A DNA stretch of 38,542 nucleotides from an uncultured Oscillospiraceae bacterium (lineage in GTDB: Bacteria > Bacillota > Clostridia > Oscillospirales > Oscillospiraceae): assembly GCA_951801655.1 (NCBI GenBank), contig CATONV010000019.1, forward strand, positions 1-38,542. The letters are read 5' to 3'. The position numbers were made by a program, and so were the translations under genes. The first letter of the stretch is position 1, and each line of letters starts with the position of its first letter. Shown here one piece after another: positions 1-8,449 of this stretch. The notes under the pieces were generated by a model, which did no database searches, was not told where the DNA came from, and was given only the letters and a program-made list of their open reading frames with translations.

Positions 1-2323
1 CCAGCTGGGTCAGGTCGTTGGAGCCGAAGGAGAAGAAGTCGGAGTGGGGGGCGATATCGTCGGCGCACATGGCGGCCCGGGGGATCTCGATCATGTTGCC
101 CACCTGATACTTCATATCGGAGCCGGCCTCTTTGATCAGCTCGTCAGCCACGCTGGTGACAATGCTCTTTACGTAGGCAAACTCCTTCAGCTCGCCCACC
201 AGGGGGATCATAATCTCAGGCACCATGGTCCAATCGGGGTGGCGGGCCTGGACGGCCAGGGCGGCCTTGATAACGGCGCGGGTCTGCATCCGGGCAATCT
301 CCGGGAAGGTGACGCTCAGGCGGCAGCCGCGGTGGCCCATCATGGGGTTGAACTCGTGGAGGCCGGCGATGATGGCCTTGATATCGGCCACGGTCTTGCC
401 CATGTCCTTGGCCATCTGCGCGATGTCCTCCTCTTCGGTGGGGACAAACTCGTGCAGCGGGGGGTCCAGGAAGCGGACGGTCATGGGACGGCCCTCCAGG
501 GCCTCATACATGGCCTCAAAGTCGCCCTGCTGCATGGGTTCCAGCTTGGCCAGGGCCTTTTCACGCTGCTCCACGGTGTCAGAGCAGATCATCTCCCGGA
601 TGGCGGGGATACGGTCCTCCTCAAAGAACATGTGCTCGGTGCGGCATAGGCCGATGCCCTGGGCGCCGAACTTGACGGCCTGGGCGGTGTCCCGGGGATT
701 GTCGGCATTGGTGCGCACGTCGATCTGGCGGTATTTGTCGGCCCAGGCCATGATGCGGCCGAACTCACCGGAGATGGAGGCGGGCACGGTGGGGATAGCC
801 TCGCCGTAGATGTTACCGGTGGAGCCGTCCAGAGAAATCCAGTCGCCCTCTTTGTAGATCTTGCCGTCCAGCTCAAACTTCTTGTTCTCCTCGTCCATCT
901 TGATGGCGCCGCAGCCGGACACACAGCAGGTGCCCATACCACGGGCCACCACAGCGGCGTGGGAGGTCATGCCGCCCCGGACGGTGAGGATACCCTGAGA
1001 GGCCACCATGCCCTCGATGTCCTCGGGAGAGGTCTCCAGGCGGACCAGACACACCTTCTCGCCCCGGGCGGCCCACTCCTTGGCGTCGTCGGCGGTAAAG
1101 ACGATCTTACCACAGGCGGCGCCGGGGGAGGCGGGCAGGGCGGTGGCCACGGGGGTGGCCTTCTTCAGGGCGTCGGGGTCGAACTGGGGGTGGAGAAGAG
1201 TGTCCAGGTTGCGGGGGTCGATCATAGCGACCGCCTTCTTCTCGTCGATCATGCCCTCGTCCACCAGGTCGCAGGCAATCTTCAGGGCGGCGGCGGCGGT
1301 GCGCTTGCCGTTGCGGGTCTGGAGCATGAAGAGCTTCTTGTTCTCAATGGTGAACTCCATGTCCTGCATGTCGCGGTAGTGGTACTCCAGCTTGCTGGAG
1401 ATGTCCACGAACTGCTGGTAGGCCTCGGGCATGACCTCGGCCAGCTGGTCGATGGTCTGGGGGGTGCGCACGCCGGCCACCACGTCCTCGCCCTGGGCGT
1501 TCATCAGGAACTCGCCGAAGAGCTTCTTCTCGCCGGTGGCGGGGTTGCGGGTGAAGGCCACGCCGGTGCCGCAGTCGTCGCCCATATTGCCGAAGGCCAT
1601 GGACTGTACGTTGACGGCGGTGCCCCAGGAGCCGGGGATATCGTTCATGCGTCGATAGACAATGGCCCGAGGGTTGTTCCAGGAGCGGAAGACGGCCTTG
1701 ATGGCGCCCATGAGCTGCTCCTTGGGGTCAGAGGGGAAGTCGGCGCCGATCTTGGCCTTGTACTCGGCCTTGAACTGACCGGCCAGTTCCTTCAGATCGT
1801 CGGCGTTCAGCTCCACATCCTGGGTGACGCCCTTCTTCTCTTTCATTTCGTCGATGAGCTGCTCAAAATATTTCTTGCCCACCTCCATGACAACGTCAGA
1901 GTACATCTGGATAAAGCGGCGGTAGCAGTCCCAGGCCCAGCGGGGGTTATTGGACTGCTTGGCGATGACGTCCACCACCTGCTCGTTCAGACCCAGGTTG
2001 AGAATGGTGTCCATCATGCCGGGCATAGAGGCCCGGGCGCCGGAGCGGACGGAGACCAGCAGGGGGTTGGACAGGTCGCCGAACTTCTTGCCGGTGATCT
2101 TCTCCAGCTTGTCGATATACTCCATGATCTGGGCCTGAATCTCGTCGTTGATTTTCTCGCCATCCTCGTAGTATTGGGTGCAGGCCTCAGTAGTGATCGT
2201 GAAGCCCTGGGGGACGGGCATGCCGATGTTGGTCATCTCGGCCAGGTTGGCACCTTTGCCGCCCAGCAGGTCGCGCATGTCTGCGTTGCCCTCGGAAAAG
2301 AGGTACAAGAATTTAGTGGCCAT
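1..2323 (-). CDS. ppdK: Pyruvate, phosphate dikinase (C-terminus cut by window edge)
   Basis: Interconverts pyruvate + ATP + Pi and PEP + AMP + PPi; in anaerobes with PPi-based glycolysis it commonly works in the pyruvate-forming direction. About 774 residues are visible of a family length near 875; the missing part is the end of the C-terminal PEP-binding barrel, beyond base 1. The start MATKFLYLFSEG is the usual family N-terminus. An AAAGGA site lies 13 nt upstream, a slightly long spacing. The swivelling phosphohistidine motif GGMTSHAAVVARGMG places the catalytic histidine at residue 455, the same number as in the well-studied Clostridium symbiosum enzyme. The N-terminal nucleotide-binding domain (GGKGANLAEM, SVRSGARASMPGMMDT) and barrel motifs (FGAQGIGLCRTEHMFF, GHRGCRL) are intact. 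It is transcribed alone from a consensus promoter. Identification is very secure. Confidence 0.97.
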   Translation of the reverse strand, partial: MATKFLYLFSEGNADMRDLLGGKGANLAEMTNIGMPVPQGFTITTEACTQYYEDGEKINDEIQAQIMEYIDKLEKITGKKFGDLSNPLLVSVRSGARASMPGMMDTILNLGLNEQVVDVIAKQSNNPRWAWDCYRRFIQMYSDVVMEVGKKYFEQLIDEMKEKKGVTQDVELNADDLKELAGQFKAEYKAKIGADFPSDPKEQLMGAIKAVFRSWNNPRAIVYRRMNDIPGSWGTAVNVQSMAFGNMGDDCGTGVAFTRNPATGEKKLFGEFLMNAQGEDVVAGVRTPQTIDQLAEVMPEAYQQFVDISSKLEYHYRDMQDMEFTIENKKLFMLQTRNGKRTAAAALKIACDLVDEGMIDEKKAVAMIDPRNLDTLLHPQFDPDALKKATPVATALPASPGAACGKIVFTADDAKEWAARGEKVCLVRLETSPEDIEGMVASQGILTVRGGMTSHAAVVARGMGTCCVSGCGAIKMDEENKKFELDGKIYKEGDWISLDGSTGNIYGEAIPTVPASISGEFGRIMAWADKYRQIDVRTNADNPRDTAQAVKFGAQGIGLCRTEHMFFEEDRIPAIREMICSDTVEQREKALAKLEPMQQGDFEAMYEALEGRPMTVRFLDPPLHEFVPTEEEDIAQMAKDMGKTVADIKAIIAGLHEFNPMMGHRGCRLSVTFPEIARMQTRAVIKAALAVQARHPDWTMVPEIMIPLVGELKEFAYVKSIVTSVADELIKEAGSDMKYQVGNMIEIPRAAMCADDIAPHSDFFSFGSNDLTQL

Positions 2324-2449
2324 TGGTAAACATCATTCCTTTCTAGCGTATACGGCGCTCCAGCCGTCCGTCTCCCAGCGGAAACGCCGTGGTGCGGAAA
2401 AATCGGGACTAGAAATATTGTCCGCAGTTTCTGGAATACCGTGCATAAC

Positions 2450-2478
2450 ATTATACAGATGGCTGGATGAGATTGCAA
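2450..2478 (-). promoter_or_regulatory. Sigma-A promoter of ppdK
   Basis: On the minus strand TTGCAA (2473-2478) and TATAAT (2450-2455) are separated by exactly 17 bp. The ppdK start codon is about 125 nt further on, so the mRNA has a leader of roughly 120 nt with no recognised riboswitch. Confidence 0.75.
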
Positions 2479-2522
2479 GATTGTTTAGAAAATTTCCCAT
2501 AGAAATTCCAGCCGAAATTTTG

Positions 2523-2551
2523 TTGAAAAAGGCGGTTGAAGAGAGTATAGT
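2523..2551 (+). promoter_or_regulatory. Sigma-A promoter of the DUF1294 gene
   Basis: TTGAAA (2523-2528), a 17-bp spacer and TATAGT (2546-2551) lie just upstream of an ACAGGAGG ribosome binding site. The promoter is divergent from that of ppdK, about 70 bp away. Confidence 0.6.
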
Positions 2552-2586
2552 TATAATAGGGGAATTTATTTACAGGAGGCTGCCAT

Positions 2587-2865
2587 ATGATACAAACAGT
2601 TTACCGGCTGATGGGACTTTACCTGCTAGCTGTGAATTTGGGGGCCTTCGGGTTGATGGGAGAGGACAAGCGGCGGGCACGGAAAGACGCGTGGCGTATC
2701 TCAGAAAAGACGCTGTTTCTTCCCGTCCTGTTGGGGGGAGCCCTGGGAGGAGTACTGGGAATGCGGATCTTCCACCACAAGACCAGACACTGGTACTTCC
2801 GCTGGGGCTTTCCGCTGCTGCTGATTTTCCAGCTGGCCGGTCTGTTTTGGCTGTTTGTAAAATGA
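2587..2865 (+). CDS. DUF1294 family small membrane protein
   Basis: 92 residues. Two hydrophobic segments (about residues 4-23 and 72-91) flank a basic stretch and a Gly-rich hydrophobic region. The DUF1294 signature is clear: LMGEDKRRARKDAWRISEKTLF, then a GGALGGVLGMRIFHHKT block. The family's molecular function is unknown. The ATG has a strong ACAGGAGG site 6 nt upstream. The gene is monocistronic, between its own promoter and a terminator that starts 4 bp after its stop codon. Confidence 0.9.
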   Translation: MIQTVYRLMGLYLLAVNLGAFGLMGEDKRRARKDAWRISEKTLFLPVLLGGALGGVLGMRIFHHKTRHWYFRWGFPLLLIFQLAGLFWLFVK

Positions 2866-2868
2866 GAA

Positions 2869-2904
2869 GCGGGCGATACCTGAACGGCATCGCCCGCTTT
2901 TTGT
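2869..2904 (+). terminator. Intrinsic terminator after the DUF1294 gene
   Basis: A 9-bp GC-rich stem (2869-2877 with 2889-2897) and an 11-nt loop are followed by TTTTTGTG. It probably also helps insulate convergent spoVT, whose stop codon is at 2929. Confidence 0.85.
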
Positions 2905-2928
2905 GTCGGCTGCGGAAAGGTAATTTGT

Positions 2929-3471
2929 TTAACTCTCCATATGCCGCCCCAGAAATCCGGCGATGGACTGGGCCAGCTTGTACTCCACCTCGCCGCCGGT
3001 AAGACGGTCGCCGGTCCCCGCAAAGAGGACACAGCCCAGCACATCACCCTCGGACAGGATGGGAGCGGCAGTGGACAGAGAGTACTTTTCGCTGTCGGCG
3101 CACAGGGGAATGGCCTCCTCGCCCGGCTTGTACTGATAGACCTGCCGGCCCTCCATCAGCCTCTCCATTTGGGGAGAGACAGTCTTCTCCGTCAGCTCCC
3201 GGCGGGGGACACCCGCCACGGCAATGCAAGTGTCCCGGTCGGTGATGACAGTTACTTGGCCGGTGGTGCGATGGAGCGTCTCGCACAGCTGGCCGGCGAA
3301 GTCTACCAGTCCGCCCATCAGAGAATACTTTTTAAAAATGACGCCGCCGTCCTTGTCGGTGTATATCTCCAGAGGGTCGCCCTCCCGAATACGCATGGTA
3401 CGGCGAATTTCCTTGGGTATTACTACCCGCCCCAGGTCGTCGATGCGGCGCACGATACCAGTTGCTTTCAT
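2929..3471 (-). CDS. spoVT: Stage V sporulation protein T (AbrB-type transition regulator)
   Basis: DNA-binding regulator of forespore genes, 180 aa. The N-terminal AbrB-type swapped-hairpin domain (MKATGIVRRIDDLGRVVIPKEIRR, residues 1-50) is nearly identical to Bacillus SpoVT. The C-terminal 130 residues form the GAF-like domain (TVITDRDTCIAVAGVPRRE, GCVLFAG). The start is the ATG at 3471, with AAAGGAG 8 nt upstream; an in-frame TTG two codons earlier would sit 2 nt from that site and is rejected. SpoVT is sigma-G dependent in Bacillus. A weak sigma-G-like pair occurs at about 3499-3528 on the minus strand (GTATA, then CATAGCT after 19 bp), but the spacing is 1 bp long and I would not rely on it. 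The gene shows that the organism is, or recently was, a spore former. Confidence 0.95.
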   Translation of the reverse strand: MKATGIVRRIDDLGRVVIPKEIRRTMRIREGDPLEIYTDKDGGVIFKKYSLMGGLVDFAGQLCETLHRTTGQVTVITDRDTCIAVAGVPRRELTEKTVSPQMERLMEGRQVYQYKPGEEAIPLCADSEKYSLSTAAPILSEGDVLGCVLFAGTGDRLTGGEVEYKLAQSIAGFLGRHMES

Positions 3472-3766
3472 GTCCAAAACTCCTTTTTTCTGTTGTCAGC
3501 TATGTCTGTCTGGCAAAAGATAGTATACGCAAACTTTCCCTCTCAATACGACTGAACTCTTGGAGATGTTTGGAAATTGCCGGAAACAATTGTAACATCT
3601 CCCTGCAGAGGAGCCGCTGTGGTTTGGGCAAAGATCATAGAAGACATAAATGGTCAATGTATGGCTGGCTGTTTTATCAAGCGCCAAGTCCTTCGATGGA
3701 GACAGACTTGAGACAACTGGAGGAGTTGATTCTGAGAGGTAACATCATAGAGAAGGCTGAAGAGAA
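3472..3766. other. Gene-poor gap between spoVT and the rpsI terminator
   Basis: About 295 bp with lower GC than its neighbours. It must hold the spoVT promoter. The plus strand can be read as a short peptide ending in METDLRQLEELILRGNIIEKAEENKK (spanning 3699-3785), but it lacks a ribosome binding site and I do not recognise it. It may be a decayed gene fragment. Confidence 0.4.
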
Positions 3767-3795
3767 TAAAAAACTGCCAGCCTGATGGCTGGCAG
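3767..3795 (-). terminator. Intrinsic terminator of the rplM-rpsI operon
   Basis: A perfect 9-bp stem (3774-3782 with 3787-3795) with a 4-nt loop is followed on the minus strand by TTTTTTA (3767-3773). It begins 14 bp after the rpsI stop codon. Confidence 0.9.
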
Positions 3796-3808
3796 CTGAA
3801 AAACGAAA

Positions 3809-4213
3809 TTAACGCTTGGAGAACTGGGGGGCGCGGCGGGCGGCTTTGAGGCCGTACTTCTTACGCTCCTTCATACGAGGATCGCGGGTGAGGAAGCCGG
3901 CGGCCTTCAGGGCGGGACGGAACTCCTCGTTGGCCAGCAACAGGGCACGGGCGATACCATGGCGGATGGCGCCGGCCTGACCGGTGACGCCGCCGCCGGT
4001 GACAGTAGCGACCACATCCACCTTACCCACCTGCTCGGTGGCAACCAGGGGCTGGCGGACGATGAGCTTCAGGGTTTCCAGACCGAAGTAATCGTCAATG
4101 TCACGGCCATTGATGGTAATGGCGCCGGTGCCATTTTCAAACAGATGGACGCGGGCCACGGAGGACTTCCGGCGGCCGGTACCATAGAAATAAGGCTTCT
4201 TGCTCTTATACAT
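3809..4213 (-). CDS. rpsI: 30S ribosomal protein S9
   Basis: 134 aa, full length for S9. It has the family motifs [12 protein letters not shown] near the N-terminus and [20 protein letters not shown] in the middle. The typical basic tail ends [16 protein letters not shown], whose terminal SKR contacts P-site tRNA in the 30S subunit. It follows rplM by 14 bp in the classic L13-S9 operon and is followed by a terminator. Confidence 0.98.
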   Translation of the reverse strand: MYKSKKPYFYGTGRRKSSVARVHLFENGTGAITINGRDIDDYFGLETLKLIVRQPLVATEQVGKVDVVATVTGGGVTGQAGAIRHGIARALLLANEEFRPALKAAGFLTRDPRMKERKKYGLKAARRAPQFSKR

Positions 4214-4227
4214 ATCTCAAATCCTCC

Positions 4228-4659
4228 TTACTCGGCGTCCCAGGACTCAGGCCTCTGGGCGGCGTGGGCATGCTCGCTGCCGCGATAGATGTGCAGGCGG
4301 GTCATAGACTCCCGGGACAGGCTGTTCTTGGGCATCATGCCTTTGACGGCCAGCTTCATGGCCAGCTCAGGCTTGGTCTGCATCAGAGTGCGGTAACGGG
4401 TCTCCTTCAGGCCGCCCACCCAGCCGGAGTGGGTGCGGTAGAACTTCTGATCCAGTTTCTTGCCAGTGAGAACCGCCTTTTCAGCGTTGATGATGATGAC
4501 AAAGTCGCCGCAGTCGGCGTTGGGTGTAAACTCGGGCTTGCGCTTGCCCCGCAGCAGGTCGGCGGCGATGACAGCGGTCTTGCCCATGGGCTTGCCGGCG
4601 GCGTCAATGACGTACCACTTCCGCACGATGCTGCCCTTGTTGGCCATGAACGTGGACAT
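4228..4659 (-). CDS. rplM: 50S ribosomal protein L13
   Basis: 143 aa, standard length. Diagnostic segments are RKWYVIDAAGKPMGKTAVIAADLLRGK, the KLDQKFYRTHSGWVGGLK region and AVKGMMPKNSL. The start is the ATG at 4659 (MSTFMANKG), with TTGGAGGT 8 nt upstream; an in-frame ATG seven codons earlier lies before that site and would put it inside the gene. First gene of the rplM-rpsI operon. Confidence 0.97.
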   Translation of the reverse strand: MSTFMANKGSIVRKWYVIDAAGKPMGKTAVIAADLLRGKRKPEFTPNADCGDFVIIINAEKAVLTGKKLDQKFYRTHSGWVGGLKETRYRTLMQTKPELAMKLAVKGMMPKNSLSRESMTRLHIYRGSEHAHAAQRPESWDAE

Positions 4660-4674
4660 AGGTGAAACCTCCAA

Positions 4675-4712
4675 TTTCATTTATATGAAAAATGCCTCTT
4701 TCAAAGCATTTT
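4675..4712 (-). promoter_or_regulatory. Possible L13-operon leader RNA with two hairpins
   Basis: Between the promoter and the rplM ribosome binding site the minus strand has two stems. One is AAAATGC pairing with GCATTTT (4689-4695 with 4706-4712). The other is a perfect 6-bp TTTCAT/ATGAAA stem with a 4-nt loop (4675-4680 with 4685-4690) that ends next to the Shine-Dalgarno. Autoregulatory L13 leaders are known in Firmicutes; whether this matches that family needs a covariance-model search. Confidence 0.4.
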
Positions 4713-4744
4713 GCCCCGAAAAGCGTACGAATGGAGCGTGTTGT

Positions 4745-4773
4745 ATTATAGTACGGGGGCGGGCAGGTGTCAA
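4745..4773 (-). promoter_or_regulatory. Consensus sigma-A promoter of rplM-rpsI
   Basis: On the minus strand there is a perfect TTGACA (4768-4773), a 17-bp spacer and a perfect TATAAT (4745-4750). A strong unregulated promoter is expected for ribosomal protein genes. Confidence 0.92.
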
Positions 4774-4875
4774 CGGGTTTTTGAGGAAATTTTTAAAAAA
4801 ACTTTATTATCTTTTGATTTCTCTGTTTTTCTCCTGAATACTCGTGAAATCTCGTGTTTGATTTTCGTTTTTTGC

Positions 4876-4904
4876 TTGCGGAAAACTGCACTCTATGGTA
4901 GAAT
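4876..4904 (+). promoter_or_regulatory. Promoter of the TtcA-like gene
   Basis: TTGCGG (4876-4881), 17-bp spacer, TAGAAT (4899-4904), closely followed by the AAAGGAGGG ribosome binding site. The short distance implies a very short leader. Confidence 0.6.
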
Positions 4905-4928
4905 ACCCGTGTGAAAGGAGGGTTTTCC

Positions 4929-5693
4929 ATGAATAAAATCCTCTCCCTTACCCGCCGGTGTGTGGAGGACTACCGCATGATAAGCCCTGGCGACCGGATT
5001 GCGGTGGGGGTGTCCGGGGGAAAGGATTCCCTCATGCTGCTGATGGCCCTGGCCAAGCTGCGGTCGTTTTACCCTGTCCCCTTTACCCTGGAGGCCATTA
5101 CGCTGGACCTGGGCAGCGCGGATTCCGCGCAGAAAAGCGATTTCGGGCCGGTAGCCCGGCTGTGCCAGGAACTGGACGTGCCCTACACGGTGATTCCAAC
5201 CCAGATCCGCTGGGTCATTTTCAGCGGCCGTCAGGAGAAAAATCCCTGTTCTCTGTGTTCCAAGATGCGCCGGGGTGCCATTCACGCCGCCCTTCAGGAG
5301 AGGGGGATTTCAAAAATTGCCCTGGGACACCACTACGACGACGCGGTGGAGACCTTTTTTATGTCCCTGATTTTTGAAGGGCGGCTGTCCTGCTTTCAGC
5401 CCGTCACCTACCTGGACCGGACGGGGATCACCCAGATCCGTCCCCTTCTTTACTGCGGGGAGAACCTGATCCGCCACACCGCCCGGCGGCTGGAGCTGCC
5501 GGTGGTGCGCAGCACCTGCCCCGCCGACGGGAACACCAAGCGCCAGGAGATCAAGGAGCTGATCTATGAGCTCCAGGGCCGTTATCCCGGCCTGAAGGCC
5601 CGGACCTTTGGGGCCATGCAGCGGCTGCCTCTGCCTGCCTGGGAACCTGCGGAGAACCGGCGCCGGCCGCTTCCCGAAGAATTGGAGGAGTGA
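4929..5693 (+). CDS. TtcA-like tRNA 2-thiocytidine synthetase (PP-loop ATPase)
   Basis: 254 aa. The PP-loop SGGKDS is at residues 29-34, and CSLC (Cys107, Cys110) plus Cys197 (STCPADG) give the three cysteines that hold the [4Fe-4S] cluster in TtcA enzymes. TtcA activates C32 of certain tRNAs with ATP and inserts sulfur delivered by a cysteine desulfurase. The start ATG has AGGAGGG 6 nt upstream; a GTG six codons earlier would place that site inside the gene. The stop codon is 3 bp from the next ATG, so the downstream MBL-fold gene is probably co-transcribed, although no functional link is known. Firmicute members of this family are often of unproven specificity, so the symbol is withheld. 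Confidence 0.85.
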   Translation: MNKILSLTRRCVEDYRMISPGDRIAVGVSGGKDSLMLLMALAKLRSFYPVPFTLEAITLDLGSADSAQKSDFGPVARLCQELDVPYTVIPTQIRWVIFSGRQEKNPCSLCSKMRRGAIHAALQERGISKIALGHHYDDAVETFFMSLIFEGRLSCFQPVTYLDRTGITQIRPLLYCGENLIRHTARRLELPVVRSTCPADGNTKRQEIKELIYELQGRYPGLKARTFGAMQRLPLPAWEPAENRRRPLPEELEE

Positions 5694-5696
5694 ATC

Positions 5697-6770
5697 ATGA
5701 GCAGAAAGCGACAAAAGCAACAGCCCGGCTGGGTTTTGATCTTCCTGTTCATCATGCTGGTGCTGGCGCTGGCCTATGTCCTGTACAGCAGGCAGGATCA
5801 GAGTGGTGATTCCCCCGGGGAGGGAGGCGGCTTAGAGGTCCACTTCATCGACGTGGGCCAGGCGGACGCGGCCCTGGTAATCTGCGAGGGGCACTATATG
5901 CTCATTGACGGCGGCAACGCTGAGGACTCCGACCTGGTGTACTCCTATTTGGAGAGACAGGGGGCGAAGCACATCGACTGCATGGTGGCCAGCCACGCCC
6001 ACGAGGACCATATTGGCGGGCTGTCCGGCGCACTGAACTACGCCTCGGTGGACACCGCGCTGTGTCCGGTGACGGAGTACAATTCCAAAGTCTTCCGGGA
6101 CATGGTAAAGTACCTGGGGGAGCAGGGGAAGTCCATCACTGTCCCCAAACCGGGGGATCGATTTGAGCTTGGTTCCGCCCAGGTGGAGATTTTGGGGCCT
6201 GTGAAGGAGTATGAAGACACCAACGACACCTCCATCGTCCTGCGCATTGACTATGGCGATACCTCCTTCCTGTTCACCGGAGACATGGAGACGGGGGCGG
6301 AAGGGGATTTGCTGGACGCGGGGGCCAATGTGCGGGCCACTGTTCTGAAGGCGGGCCACCACGGAAGCGACACCTCCACTGGCTATCGCTTCCTGCGGGA
6401 GGTCGGCCCTCAATACACGGTCATATCGGTGGGAGAGGGCAACAGCTACGGCCACCCCTCTGATGAGGTGCTCAGCCGCTTCCGGGATGCGGGGACGCAG
6501 GTCTACCGCACCGACATGCAGGGCCATATTATCGCGCAGAGCGACGGGAAAACGGTTACCTTCCGCACGGAGAAGGAGGCGGACACGGCGACCAACCCCA
6601 CGGGCGGCCCCTCTGTCCAGTTCTACATCGGCAACGCGGGAACGAAGAAGTTCCACCTGCCCGACTGCGCCTCTGCCAAAAATATCCAGGACGACAAGCG
6701 AGAGGTTTTCCTGACCAGGCTTCAGGCGGTGCTGGAGGGCTATGAGCCCTGCGGGCGGTGCAAGCCCTGA
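5697..6770 (+). CDS. ComEC/Rec2-type metallo-beta-lactamase-fold exported protein
   Basis: 357 aa. A membrane anchor/signal segment (about 12-30) follows a basic N-terminus. Residues 46-290 form the MBL domain seen at the end of ComEC: VHFIDVGQADAALV, then HAHEDH at 100-105, FTGDME and KAGHHGSDTS. The last 45 residues (FYIGNAGTKKFHLPDC...CGRCKP) resemble the Cys-rich Ada-type metal-binding module often attached to extracellular MBL or nuclease proteins. ComEC itself has many more membrane segments, so this is a stand-alone relative, probably an extracytoplasmic hydrolase or nuclease of unknown substrate. It starts 3 bp after the upstream stop codon, with GGAGGAG overlapping that gene's end. 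Confidence 0.88.
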   Translation: MSRKRQKQQPGWVLIFLFIMLVLALAYVLYSRQDQSGDSPGEGGGLEVHFIDVGQADAALVICEGHYMLIDGGNAEDSDLVYSYLERQGAKHIDCMVASHAHEDHIGGLSGALNYASVDTALCPVTEYNSKVFRDMVKYLGEQGKSITVPKPGDRFELGSAQVEILGPVKEYEDTNDTSIVLRIDYGDTSFLFTGDMETGAEGDLLDAGANVRATVLKAGHHGSDTSTGYRFLREVGPQYTVISVGEGNSYGHPSDEVLSRFRDAGTQVYRTDMQGHIIAQSDGKTVTFRTEKEADTATNPTGGPSVQFYIGNAGTKKFHLPDCASAKNIQDDKREVFLTRLQAVLEGYEPCGRCKP

Positions 6771-6779
6771 AATTTCAAA

Positions 6780-6806
6780 GCGTCCGCCGGGATAACCGGC
6801 GGACGC
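6780..6806. terminator. Hairpin terminator between the convergent MBL and pyk genes
   Basis: An 11-bp perfect GC-rich stem (6780-6790 with 6796-6806) and a 5-nt loop are followed by TGTTTCGTCTTTT on the plus strand. It lies between convergent genes and could serve both. Confidence 0.75.
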
Positions 6807-6845
6807 TGTTTCGTCTTTTGCCTCGATAGGACGGGGCGGCTGTTG

Positions 6846-8276
6846 TCACATGGACTCCTCGTCAATGACCTGGGCTTTGATGAGGTTGGTGGAGCCGCTC
6901 TTGCCCAAGGGGACGCCGGCGGTAATGACCACGGTGTCGCCGTTTTGAACCAGCTTCTCCTTCAGGGCTACCTCGGCGGACAGGGAGAAAATGCGGTCGG
7001 TGGAGGTGACTTCTCCGGTGAGGTAGGGCGTGACGCCCCAGGAAATATTCAGCTGCCGGCGCACCTTTTCGTGCATGGTGAGGGCGGCGATGGGGCAGGC
7101 GGGACGGAACCGGCAGATCATCCGGGCGCTGCGGCCGGAGTTGGTGGCGGTAAGAATGGCCCTGGCGTTCAGGTCCTTGGCGGTGAGACAGCAGGTATGG
7201 GTGATGGCGTCGTTGATATTGGAGGCAGGAAGGACCCGCTGTTTCTGGAACTGCTTCCAGTAGTCGATGGCGCCTTCCGTTTCAGTGACGATGTCCACCA
7301 TGGCCTGGAGGGCCTCCACGGGGTACTTGCCCCCGGCGGTCTCGCCGGAGAGCATGACACAGCCGGTGCCGTCGTATACGGCGTTGGCCACATCGGATAC
7401 CTCAGCCCGGGTGGGCCGGGGGTTGCGCATCATAGAGTCCAGCATCTGGGTGGCGGTAATCACCGGCTTGCCCGCCTGGAGGCCCTTGCGGATCATCTGC
7501 TTTTGCAGAATGGGCACCCGGGCGGCGGGAATCTCCACGCCCAGGTCGCCCCGGGCCACCATGATGCCGTCGGCGGCCTGAAGGATCTCGTCCAGGTTGT
7601 CCACGCCCTCCTGGTTTTCGATTTTGGCAATAATTTTTACGTCGTCCGCGCCGCACTCCCGGAGGACGGTCCTGACGGCCTCCACATCCGCCGCCCGGCG
7701 GACGAAGGAAGCGGCGATAAAGTCAAAGTCGTTCTCCACGCCGAAGCGGATATCGTCTATGTCCTTTTCCGTAAGTGCGGGGAGCTGGATATGGACGCCG
7801 GGGATATTGATGGATTTGTTGGCCGACAGGGCGCCGCCGTTTTCCACCGTGCAGATAATGTTCGTCCCTTCGATTCTCTCCACTCGGATGGCCACCAGAC
7901 CGTCGTCGATCAGGATCTCCTGACCGGGGGAGAGCTCCTGGTGGAGTCGGGGGTAGGTGACGGATACCCTCTCCCGGCTGCCCGACACGTCCTCGGTGGT
8001 GAGGGTAAAGGTGTCGCCGGGTTCCAGGGTGATGAATTTCTCCGCAAAGCTCTTAATACGGATTTCCGGGCCCTTGGTGTCCAGAATAGTGGCCACCGGC
8101 CTTCCCATGGCGTCCCGGACGGCCTTGAGCATGTTCAGCCTCTCCAAATGCTCGGGGTGGCTGCCGTGGGAAAAGTTGAACCGGGCCGCGTCCATGCCGG
8201 TGCGGATCAGAGTGCGGATCATGTCCTCGCTGTCCGCCGCGGGACCCAGGGTGCAGATAATTTTTGTTCTTCTCAT
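6846..8276 (-). CDS. pyk: Pyruvate kinase
   Basis: 476 aa, the length of the short form without the extra PEP-utiliser-like C-terminal domain of Bacillus Pyk. Converts PEP + ADP to pyruvate + ATP. The N-terminal motif KIICTLGPA, NFSHG (33-37), the barrel segment KIENQEGVDNLDEI and the active-site MVARGDLGVE are all present, and the C domain ends with the usual LGKSGSTNLIKAQVI. The ATG is preceded by GAAGGAGGTAATC at good spacing. It is monocistronic. Together with ppdK in the same window, both PEP-to-pyruvate routes are encoded, one ATP-yielding and one PPi/AMP-linked. Confidence 0.97.
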   Translation of the reverse strand: MRRTKIICTLGPAADSEDMIRTLIRTGMDAARFNFSHGSHPEHLERLNMLKAVRDAMGRPVATILDTKGPEIRIKSFAEKFITLEPGDTFTLTTEDVSGSRERVSVTYPRLHQELSPGQEILIDDGLVAIRVERIEGTNIICTVENGGALSANKSINIPGVHIQLPALTEKDIDDIRFGVENDFDFIAASFVRRAADVEAVRTVLRECGADDVKIIAKIENQEGVDNLDEILQAADGIMVARGDLGVEIPAARVPILQKQMIRKGLQAGKPVITATQMLDSMMRNPRPTRAEVSDVANAVYDGTGCVMLSGETAGGKYPVEALQAMVDIVTETEGAIDYWKQFQKQRVLPASNINDAITHTCCLTAKDLNARAILTATNSGRSARMICRFRPACPIAALTMHEKVRRQLNISWGVTPYLTGEVTSTDRIFSLSAEVALKEKLVQNGDTVVITAGVPLGKSGSTNLIKAQVIDEESM

Positions 8277-8397
8277 CGTGATTACCTCCTTCGGGTATCA
8301 TAGTTCATTCCTTGCGTACGCCCCTAATGTTACAGGAAAAACCTCTGGATGGATAGAGACGAATTTCATAAAAATGTAAGCTGCCCGGCTGAAAAAG

Positions 8398-8426
8398 TGT
8401 GCTGTCTCTCCAAGAGAGACAGCACA
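8398..8426. terminator. Intrinsic terminator of the metG transcript
   Basis: A perfect 12-bp stem (8399-8410 with 8414-8425) with a 3-nt loop. On the minus strand it is followed by ACTTTTT, and on the plus strand by ATTTTA. It lies 24 bp beyond the metG stop codon. Confidence 0.88.
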
Positions 8427-8449
8427 TTTTACGGATTATTTACAGGAAT

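Noticed and set aside
3462-3785. A 107-residue frame upstream of spoVT
   Set aside because: Starts inside spoVT, no ribosome binding site, runs through the rpsI terminator; at most a decayed fragment in its 3' half.
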